Of a DNA stretch of 64,000 nucleotides, positions 56,414 through 64,000 are shown piece by piece. The notes below the pieces were generated by a model. It saw nothing but the letters and a program-made list of their open reading frames with translations. It was not told where the DNA came from and did no database searches. A program made the position numbers and the translations under genes. The stretch's first letter is position 1. Every line of letters starts with the position of its first letter. The DNA comes from Scalesia atractyloides (taxonomy: Eukaryota; Streptophyta; Magnoliopsida; Asterales; Asteraceae), in NCBI GenBank assembly GCA_947069175.1, contig CAMTDV010000013.1, positions 53,078,610-53,142,609 on the forward strand, given 5' to 3'.

Positions 56414-57730
56414 CACCGGGTCATTCGGGTTGGCAGCCGGAATCACCACCGGCTCTAGCTCCTCACACCTACAGGCGCAAGACCCGCTAAAGAGTCAGAG
56501 ACTACTACATAGTCTTTCCAATGATCTGGCACTGTACACTTACCTTTGGGCGAGTCTATCCTGGGTTGAGTCACCCCCTTCTCAGCCACCGCGTTGGGCC
56601 CCACGCGCCTTTTTTTGGATCTGGGCCAATGCACAAGTCCTTTAAAGCGCCTGCACAATGGCGCAACACAATAAGTGATCTGCAAAGATGTAAACACTTG
56701 AAAATATAAAGGCTTACCAGTCCCAGGCGCGGGGGCCAACAAATCTTCATTCTTGGGAGTTCAAAGTTCTCCAAGATTTGTGCGTACCACGTGGGCTCCT
56801 CTGGGCCAAGGGCAATGTTTTCAATGTGCCCCTGCTCCCTTTGGAACGCCACCACATACAACGCCACCCCTGCAAAGAAAGAACATACAGTTAGTCTACG
56901 CACAAGGAGAAATCAATAAATAGTACAAGACGAAGACAAAGGTATTACTCTTCTCCCCCTCCATATATGCGGGCTTCTCCCGGCAGTTGGGTTTCCACAC
57001 CAAACACATACCCGCCGCCACCAACGTCCTCTCTAGCAGTTGGACCGCCGGATCTCCTTCAAGTCCTTATACCAGGACTCCGCCACTGGTACAGGAGTTG
57101 TCTCAACTGCAATATCTTCCACCCCCCGGAAGTGCATCCGGAGGGGAATAACACCAGCCTTCACATAAAAAAATTTGGCTTTCCAATCATGGAAAGACTT
57201 GGGGGGAGAGCAAAATTTTCTTCGCCTGTATAGGTGTTCAAAAGAATAAAACCCCATAAAACAATGGAGTTGGTAAAAAATCCTAAACCGGTCGACGGTT
57301 GGGGTAACACCCATCGACCAGCACAAACGCTTTCATGAATGAGGTTTTCATGGATTATATGAGGAAATTTGTACTGGTTTTTTTCGATGACATCTTGATT
57401 GACAGTGGCAGCTAGATCAAAATGCTTGATTCTCAACATCCCATCGGATTGAGTTAGGAGATGTGGAATCGGTAAAAATCCAAAATTTGAAGAAAAAATT
57501 TTGTTCCGGTAACGGGAAGTTACCATCGGGAAGAAATCAAAGAATAAAGTGATATAACCCGCCGGAGCGTCGGCAGCAGTCTCACCCTCCGCTGGAAACC
57601 GGGCATCCCAGTCCCTAGGGAACCAGAGGCCGAAGACCATGCGTTGGAAATTGGCCTGACTCCACTTAACCGCCGGCAGCGAGGTCGAAGCCTCCACCGT
57701 GGACACGGTCTCAGGATCCCTAGTCGACAT
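56414..57730 (-). pseudogene. R1 antisense gene, 5' part ('putative gypsy type transposon' family)
   Basis: ATG at 57730 on the minus strand (MSTRDPETVSTVEASTSLPA). Then PRDWDARFPAEGETAADAPA, GYITLFFDFF, FRIFYQLHC..GFYSF, PPKSFHDWKAKFFYVKAGVI and LYVVAFQREQGHIE, then ENFELP before a GTAAGC donor at 56717. Downstream of the 67 nt intron: KKRRVGPNA, then WKDYVVVSDSLAGLAPVGV. This is the same order as in a family common in Asteraceae annotations, which resembles the Pfam 'putative gypsy type transposon' (Transposase_28) group; that name is historical and does not show transposase activity. Several frameshifts (near 57550, 57180 and 56750) inactivate it. It continues at 34242 on the far side of the insertions. 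Confidence 0.82.
56651..56717 (-). other. Intron of R1 antisense gene (67 nt)
   Basis: The minus strand reads GTAAGCC...CATTGTGCAG. An earlier acceptor (CTTTGCAG at about 56680) would give a 38 nt intron, too short for plants. Copy 1 has the same intron, interrupted by the solo LTR at its donor. Confidence 0.65.
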
Positions 57731-57850
57731 AAAAATCACAGAAGACAAGAAGATCTGAAAACGAGAAAGCAAGAAACAAGAATTCAAGAAGAATTCAGAA
57801 AATTTGAAGAAAAACTTTGAAGGCGTGAATGAAAACCTAGAGGTTTTCCC

Positions 57851-57859
57851 CTATTTATA
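57851..57859 (-). promoter_or_regulatory. TATA box of the R1 antisense gene
   Basis: The minus strand reads TATAAATAG about 120 bp upstream of the ATG at 57730, giving a predicted 5' UTR of about 90 nt. A small palindrome TCGCATTAAATGCGA lies just upstream. It is the only strong TATA box in this spacer and points away from the 3' LTR into the element. Confidence 0.65.
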
Positions 57860-58237
57860 CTCATCGCATTTAATGCGACGGGGAACTGTGATGCACGCGG
57901 AGAATTAACGAACCAATCCGCGTAGGACGTGTGGCAGACAAGTGACAAATGACAGTTGTCACCGCGCATGGCTGGCACTTCTCTGCGAATTCATTAATGA
58001 AAGAAAGGTTGCATTGTTTACAGCTGTTTACAGCATGCCACAGCTGTCAAACATCACCTCCATGGCACCCTTTTTCTCACCAACTCGCCTGCAACATCAG
58101 CATGACGAAGATTCAAATTTCAAAGACATCATCACGAACAGAGTTTCCTTCACACGACGTTGAAATATGCGTGCACACATAAATTTTTCTAGTCCAGCAC
58201 TCCACATACTTGCCAACATGCGCATAGGAGCAGCACT
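57860..58237. other. Spacer between antisense promoter and 3' LTR of R1
   Basis: Upstream region of the antisense gene. It has inverted words such as gacaactgtc-type (57950 region) and a cacgtcctacgcgg segment. Open frames on both strands (57942-58313) have no recognisable content. Confidence 0.5.
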
Positions 58238-58251
58238 GGATTGGGGGGACT
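58238..58251 (+). other. Polypurine tract of R1
   Basis: ggattggggggact directly before the TGGAGGGG start of the 3' LTR. Confidence 0.8.
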
Positions 58252-59507
58252 TGGAGGGGTATGGCCCAAAAAACTTTGCGCTTGCGCAAGGAACCATACC
58301 CTAACAACAACACATAACGGGTGCGCCATTCTTGGAACCAACAGGTTGCCTAGCAAGCCTTGCGTGCAAAGCGCAACGGTATAGCAACCTTGACATTAAC
58401 AGGTCGCACAACAAGCCTTGCGCACTCTGCGCAACGGCAAGTTAGACCTAGAAATATAGGTCACACAATGAACCTTGCGCACTCAGCGCAATGGCAAGTT
58501 AGACTAACACATGCAGGTCACACAACGAGCCTTGCGTACTCAGGACAACGGCAAGTTAGACACACATGCTGGTCACACAACGAACCTTGCGCACTTTGCG
58601 CAACGGCAAGTTAGACCGACACTAGCAGGTCCCACAATGAACCTTGCGTACTTGGCGCAACGGCAAGTTAGACCTAGAACGCAGGCCCCTTGATCTGCGC
58701 GGATCAACAACCCTCTAGCTGTGAAGTCCCAAAACCTTGCATAAGGACAAGACAAACATGGGAGTAACTCATAGTCTTGAAAACAAAAGGACTTAATCCC
58801 TGCAACCCTGCGCTTGACAGAACACTGAAAGCCTCACAGAAGGGAAAAGCGCAAAGAGGCATTGACTACTTACGAGGGTACAAAGTGGCAGAGCTGTGAC
58901 CCAATGGTTGCTCGGCAAGTTGTGTCAGACTGCGTCGCATGAACAGTAATGTAGAGGCCAGACTGCACCACAACCACACTCACGCCAGTGATTGTCACAC
59001 ATTCTCCACTTTCGCTGATGACAGGTCTGACACCTGGGACAGCTGCCATGACATGTGGTACCATTCAACATCCGACAAAACACACCTCCTGCCATAGATC
59101 ATTAATGATCGATGCAGAGGGACAGAACGGATATCCCTAGTCGGTTGGGCCGGGCCCAAGGCCCATCAGCCCATCTCCCAAACAACCTATCTTCGGCTGT
59201 AAAATAAGGGTCATACCTCAAGGTAAAATCATCTTCACCCAGATACGAACGTACGATCATACGAGTTTACTTATTACTTACTTACTATTATCTTGCATTA
59301 CCAAATACTTATTTTCATGCCGGAGTGTGGTTACGGAGAAAACCCTCCCTTTTCCACGTGACGATGCTAAAGGCTTTGCTAGTTTTGCAGATTAGCTTGA
59401 AGTGAGATCACCCAGAATAACAAACAAGGGACAACCCTTTATGCAAAAAAACTAAGCTGTAATTAAGATATCTCTGAATACCTCTCGATTCAGCCTGTAT
59501 TTCTTCA
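58252..59507 (+). repeat. 3' LTR of R1
   Basis: 1,256 bp from TGGAGGGGTATGG to ATTTCTTCA, followed by the CTATT duplication. It has the 57 bp array at 58358-58690, about one unit's worth (36-37 bp) shorter than in the 5' LTR. Many substitutions separate the two LTRs, more than between the LTRs of element B, so R1 is the older insertion. Confidence 0.9.
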
Positions 59508-59512
59508 CTATT

Positions 59513-60860
59513 TTTAAAGAGATATCTATATTATAAGTCAGGAATTAGTATAGGATTTTGTATTTTATCATTGTTTTAAAATAAAAAGAAATTAGTATAG
59601 AACCGACCATTTTTTAACTCTATGTGAATGATTCCATGTAATTCCAAAGTTAATAGGTGCATGTACCAAACTAATTTATTGGGATGATTCCATTTCAAGA
59701 CTCACTTTTATGAGTTGCAATAAACTATGTATGTGTATACAGATTCTAACTAAATCTAAAATACTTATTATTTTTCTATTATCAATTGTCAATGTGATTT
59801 ATAAAAGATTGTATTACGTGTGTTTTTTGGTGTGATACAAAAGACAAGTACATAAACTCATACCTCACAATCCATAAAATATCAATGCATTATATACATG
59901 TATTTTATCTGGTTCTAATCGATATCAACATAAAATAGATTTTGGAAATAGAATATTGATCCGTTAAAAAAGATAATTATCCTGAAAAGGTGAGAGGAAA
60001 TCATGATATTTAATTAAGACAAATTAATAGCTGAGATGATAAAAAGATGTTACACGCCTATAATGAACAAACTAAAAGGAGCCGGAGAGGGGAAAGTAGG
60101 AAACTCGCACGATTGTTACATTTATCAAGTTTCCATGCATTAATACCTTTTTATTAAATCGAGCGGTTTTATTTCTATTTGAGTGTAGTTTTACTATTTT
60201 TGAAAAACACTAGTTATGACCCTTATGATGACCACCATGACCCTCTACATAATCGTCATGTCATCCACCTCTAGTCCACCATCCAAAACTACTACCCTAA
60301 GGGTGTCAACATGACTTAAACCACTATCTCTTTTATTATTTTAATATATTTTTGTCTCAAAGTTATCAAATGGAGTGTTGTGGTAATCGTGGTTTAATCT
60401 ACATCAATCACCATCAATCAAGGAAGAGGTGATATAGCCTTCCATTCATGTTTCTACATGACGAATCATGTTTCAAATATGACCTGCACATTCTTTAGCA
60501 ATTTGTTAAGTTTTCCACCCAATTTTTTATGTGAACGTTTTTACCCCCAATCCTTGTACACATGTTGAATCGAATCCTGATTTTTTTTTCTCATCATTCT
60601 AAGATATCCAAACATAAACAATTATAAGAAAGGCAAAAATATTTATAAAAATTTAGTTACAACTTAGTACATGAGATTACATGAACTTGGGCATACTTGC
60701 TTTATTTTCTCTCTTCTTCAAGTGATTTTCTCGGGGCAAAAGAGACATTTACCTCGTTTAAAATCATAAACACAGGTGAAAATTATAAAAAAAATGCCAC
60801 AAGAAAATTAAACCAGAGTGAAAAAAAAAAGTAAATAAACCCAAAAAAAAAAGTCTCCTT
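59513..60860. other. AT-rich intergenic DNA downstream of the DUF4228 gene
   Basis: No gene or repeat recognised. It holds the 3' flank of the gene at 60861-61343. Minus-strand frame 60967-60764 overlaps the gene end in another frame and is a shadow. Confidence 0.6.
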
Positions 60861-61343
60861 TTATTCCTCAAAGATGCTCTCAAGATGAGGCCGCCACTCG
60901 CAGGCCTGAACAGTCCGGCGAGCTCTCCGGTGTCCCACCTTTTTCCTCTCTGACACAACCACAACATCTGAACAATGTGATCGAACAGGGACTTTGTCCC
61001 CGCTCGACAGACGGGGAATCGCCACCTTGACGGTTCCCATGACTTTTTTTAAATCTTTTTGTTGTGTTTTTCTTTTCTTTTCTGGCACAGATGATGCCGG
61101 GATCAAGAAATAAATGCTACCGCGCTTGAGCTCGGTGCCATTCGAGAGGATCAGTATTTTCCGGACGACACCCTGCGAACACGGTTGGCTCAAAACATGA
61201 TTCGGGTAGTTCTTCAAAACATCGCCTGCGGTTACCGGACGTGTGATCTCTTCTACGTAGCCGTTTAAATGCACAATTCTGATCAAATCAAGGGCTCCAC
61301 AGGGAAGAACACAAGCCAAACAACACCGTAAACTGTTACCCAT
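60861..61343 (-). CDS. DUF4228 (PADRE) domain protein, intact
   Basis: 160 residues, one exon. The chosen start is the ATG at 61343, giving MGNSLRCCLACVLPCGALDL; an upstream in-frame ATG would add seven residues and destroy the N-terminal MGNS signal. MGNSLRCC fits N-myristoylation, and the Cys cluster fits palmitoylation, so membrane attachment is likely. The DUF4228 core follows: LIRIVHLNGYVEEITRPVTA, VLKNYPNHVLSQPCS, ILILSNGTELKRGSIYFLIP. A Lys-rich linker follows, then the conserved end WRPHLESIFEE. Members of this plant family are small, mostly single-exon and often stress-induced; biochemical role unknown. Length is normal. It is the only clearly functional gene in the window. Confidence 0.93.
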   Translation of the reverse strand: MGNSLRCCLACVLPCGALDLIRIVHLNGYVEEITRPVTAGDVLKNYPNHVLSQPCSQGVVRKILILSNGTELKRGSIYFLIPASSVPEKKRKTQQKDLKKVMGTVKVAIPRLSSGDKVPVRSHCSDVVVVSERKKVGHRRARRTVQACEWRPHLESIFEE

Positions 61344-61447
61344 GTCGACTGATCGTCTTGTCAAATCGAATATCCAATGTTTTGGATAAAATAATGGTTT
61401 TTTGATATGTTTGTTACCTGGTTATGGAGGAGGTGATGAAGAAGATG

Positions 61448-61456
61448 AATTTATAG
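61448..61456 (-). promoter_or_regulatory. TATA box of the DUF4228 gene
   Basis: The minus strand reads CTATAAATT about 105 bp upstream of the ATG. Predicted transcription start about 61420, leaving a 5' UTR of roughly 75 nt. Confidence 0.65.
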
Positions 61457-62680
61457 AAGCAAAGACCGTACAGGTGAGCATGGGGTTGAGGGAGTATTAT
61501 TATATTATGGAGTGTGAAATGACATAAATATCCTTGGTGGTGCATGTTTCTTGGATCTTACATTATTAATCCCTTTGAGATATATTTTGTTTATTGGTTA
61601 AAAGTGTATATTTAATATATATGATTAGTTGTGGTTATGATTGGTTTCAATTATCTTAAGCCTTTAGATTATACATATTTAAGGTAAATTTGGTGACATT
61701 AATTAGAAAGACTCCATGTCCCCTTTACATTATACACTACATGTGTTATCATTTGTCTCACTAATTGAACTAGATTATAATGTTTTATCATACAAATGTT
61801 GATACAAAAAAAGGTTGAGCTAAACTGTTAAAACAAAACATTCAGGTTGGATAGCAAGATAAGTAAGTGTTTGGGGACAGAAGCTAGTATGAGACTGACT
61901 ACGAAATTTTATCTCGGACTTGGTACGAATATAATGTTTTACATGATTATTTGAGTTGAGAATTAACCCGCATCTATACATAATATACTATATAATATTG
62001 AAAAACATGATATACGATAGTTTGAAAATGTTACAAGTTTAAACTATAAAAAGTTGTAATTGATGGAATTGTACTTAGTTATTTAATATTTAAAGTCTAA
62101 GGTGTGGTTAGCCCACTTGAAAAAGTAACATTTTCGTTAAAAAAACCTTAATATTTAATGTCGATTCTTGTGATCACTTTGTGATCATGTATCTTAACCT
62201 TTTAAACATCTAAGACTACAAATGGGAATGCTCAATATCATGAGGAAAGCCCAAATCAGAAGGTTAATAAGTAATTATAGATGAAAAAAAAACACGGCAT
62301 AATACGAAATACACTTTTACAATCATGTTTGAAATTTGAAACATTAAAACTTGTTTTAAACCCTAGCATCCCTATATCTGATTTAATATATCAGTCATTT
62401 TGTGATGTTTATTAAATATGTTAAGTTGATTTGAAGTTTTGTATAAAAGGGCATAAGTCATTACAATTTGTAATGCTTTAGGCCTTAACATGCTCATTTT
62501 ACATTTCACATGGTTACATAGGGGAAATATTAACTAACTAAATTAGTTTATATAAAAAAGAAAGGGTTGGATTAAAGCCAAAGGAACTCATTCAATTTTA
62601 TTTAATTCTTCACGATTGAACATGCATGTGCCCATTGTTTTCGGATATAAGGACCAAGACAACCGGTGAAATTGTATATA
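61457..62680. other. AT-rich upstream intergenic region
   Basis: Promoter-side flank of the DUF4228 gene. No gene, RNA or repeat structure recognised. Confidence 0.6.
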
Positions 62681-62768
62681 ATTTGTCTTTATACTTATTT
62701 AGAATACGAACGTAATCATATTTAATTTGCCTTTATACTTATTTAGAATACGTACGTTATTATATTTT
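62681..62768. repeat. 44 bp tandem duplication
   Basis: Two copies of 'atttg(t/c)ctttatacttatt' followed by tagaatacg(a/t)acgt, starting at 62681 and 62725. Confidence 0.85.
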
Positions 62769-62860
62769 TTAGTGTATAAAATTATATTAACTTTACTAAT
62801 ACGTGAACAAATTTGAATATACAATATAACTAGTTTTTTTGTTAAATATGAAATATTAAA

Positions 62861-63349
62861 TTTTAATAATCTCAACTATTCGTTATTAGCTGCTAACAAT
62901 TTCAATTTTAAAAATAATCACTGGCAGTCCCAACTATTAACGTATTGACCTCCAATTGACCCTGCCTAACTTTTCCCTAACGCCGTTAAGTCTCGGTCGC
63001 CGGAAAAGCGTTTTTGGCCGGAAAACTCAACATTTTCATCTCAAACCTCTTTGTAACCTTATTACGAAACTTTAGGAACCTTTTTTCTAATAAAAGCCCC
63101 AATTATTGAAGTCGCCGGAAAACTTCTTTTTTGTCAGAAAACTAACATTTTCGTCTTAAATCTCTTTGTAACCTTAGCTCGGACCTTTAGAAACATTTTT
63201 CTAGCCAAAAACGGTTTTCCGGCGACCGAAGACTAATGGTGTTAGGATTCTGTTAGTCAGGGTCCATTGATGGCCGTTGGAACTGCCAGAGGTTATTTTT
63301 AAAGTTGAGACTGTTAGCAGTTAACGGGGAATAGTTGGGATTATTAAAA
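62861..63349. mobile_element. Non-autonomous TIR element, about 490 bp
   Basis: Left end ttttaataatctcaactatt; the reverse complement of the right end is ttttaataatcccaactatt. The inverted match continues through gctgctaaca, tttaaaaataa, ctggcagt and ggaccctg/gaccctg for about 100-150 bp, interrupted by small indels. Inside, two copies of a ~117 bp segment start at 'gtcgccggaaaa' (about 62998 and 63110). No coding capacity. A target duplication was not fixed. Confidence 0.7.
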
Positions 63350-63778
63350 TCCAATATTTCTTTAAATATTTTTAATGAACTTGACATCCAGGGCATTTTT
63401 TTTACCTTTAGATGTTGTCTTCTTTAGTTTTTGCATGTAGTAAATCTTTGATTTCTCAAAGCTCTGTGCCTTCCTGCTCTAACCTTCAAATGGTAAATTG
63501 TACTTTTAGTTTTTTCCTTCAATATTTACTCGATTGATGTGACTTTTCCTAATTTTATAGTTTATTGGACATTTAAATAACATCAATGAATTTATAGTTT
63601 CAAAATAGTAGATTTATTTAAGTTTAACCATTCAAAGCTTAAGTTTGTTAACGACTCAAAGCACTGTGCTGTTGATTTTGACGAGAGAGATAAGGAAGAT
63701 TCAAACCTTGACGAATTGAAGTAGTGAGAGGTGAGTGTTGTTATTTTCAACTTGGGGCGGGATGGTGGGAGGTTGTAG
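63350..63778. other. Intergenic stretch without recognised features
   Basis: No gene recognised on either strand. Confidence 0.55.
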
Positions 63779-64000
63779 CAGGGGAGGCTCTAAGGATGGG
63801 TAATGTAGGCGCCCAGCTTGGGCACATTATTTCCGGGGCACAAGAATTTTAAAATTTCCCAGTTAATATAGATGCGAATAGTCGTCTGATAAAACTTAGA
63901 CGTTTTTCTTTTGTATGTAACATGTTCAATGTAAAAAAGAAACATAAAAATATAATAAGTTGATTCTTGATTTATTGTGGCATATAAATGAAAAATACAA
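63779..64000 (+). mobile_element. Possible hAT-type element terminus, cut by window edge
   Basis: CAGGGGAGGCTCTAAGG at 63779 resembles the CAGGGGCGG-type inverted ends of plant hAT transposons, and the following gcgcccagcttgggcac is typical of their sub-terminal sequence. The other end lies outside the window, so no TIR pair or 8 bp duplication can be shown. Confidence 0.3.

Larger units (their letters stand above)
28815..59507 (+). mobile_element. R1: gag-only LTR element with antisense gene, heavily invaded
   Basis: Bounded by related LTRs (28815-30107 and 58252-59507) and flanked by the 5 bp repeat CTATT at 28810-28814 and 59508-59512, which proves a single insertion. Inside are a primer-site-like sequence, a plus-strand gag of Ty3-gypsy Tat/Ogre type, 0.6 kb of spacer, a minus-strand spliced gene (two parts: 56414-57730 and 32367-34242), and a purine tract. 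No protease, RT or integrase is present, so R1 is non-autonomous. After removing later insertions (element A, solo LTR, element B, a duplicated block) R1 would be about 8.5 kb. It resembles published gag-only elements (TR-GAG type); the antisense gene is an addition to that plan. Confidence 0.85.

Noticed and set aside
56470..56551. A further intron in the antisense gene between gtaagtgtac and cctgtag
   Set aside because: It would remove WKDYVVVSDSLAGL, which is a conserved family segment; a frameshift explains the break better.
61344..61364. Longer DUF4228 start (MTRRSVD...)
   Set aside because: The extension would block the conserved MGNSLRCC N-terminus that defines the family.

Overview
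This window is intergenic DNA of a flowering plant. Almost all of it is retrotransposon, and only one intact host gene is visible, near the right end (60861-61343, a DUF4228/PADRE protein). The repeat content points to Asteraceae (lettuce, sunflower or chrysanthemum relatives). I base this on recalled resemblance to anonymous proteins common in genome annotations of that family: the post-pol ORFs of the Copia elements and the 'putative gypsy type transposon' antisense ORF. No database search was run.

Layout. 1-8.2 kb: remains of two related Copia-type elements, one on + with a 3' LTR at 5834-6189 and one on - with an LTR at 7653-8167. Both contain clusters of the palindrome TCGTACGA. 8.3-20.35 kb: a nearly full-length Ty1-copia element on the minus strand with 0.69 kb LTRs, decayed gag-PR-IN-RT-RH, and a 3.6 kb extra ORF region between RNase H and the 3' LTR. 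20.4-28.8 kb: old debris, including an LTR end, a FAR1/MULE remnant, an unrecognised pseudogene, three TIR elements and a minisatellite. 28.8-59.5 kb: one large nested unit. The outer element, R1 (28815-59507, TSD CTATT), has LTRs of about 1.3 kb and a plus-strand gag but no pol. It also has a minus-strand, intron-containing gene that starts beside the 3' LTR from its own TATA box and runs back towards gag. R1 was invaded by element A (Tekay-like chromovirus, pol deleted, TSD CACCA). A local tandem duplication then copied part of A's LTR with about 0.37 kb of R1. A solo LTR (TSD TTACC) and element B (full-length Tekay-like chromovirus, 10.7 kb, TSD TTCAA) inserted into one of the copies. 59.5-64 kb: AT-rich intergenic DNA, the DUF4228 gene on the minus strand, a TIR element, and a possible hAT terminus at the edge.

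The points most worth following are: (1) R1, a gag-only LTR element with an antisense spliced gene under its own promoter; (2) A/B-family LTRs that each contain three tandem tRNA-like modules in element-sense orientation plus one in the opposite orientation followed by an oligo-T run; (3) five tandem hairpins with compensatory stem changes in the solo LTR; (4) palindrome arrays shared by the LTRs and leaders of the two left-hand Copia elements. All retroelement reading frames here are broken, so they are listed as pseudogenes. Starts and ends of broken frames are approximate. TSD-defined borders should be exact to a base or two.
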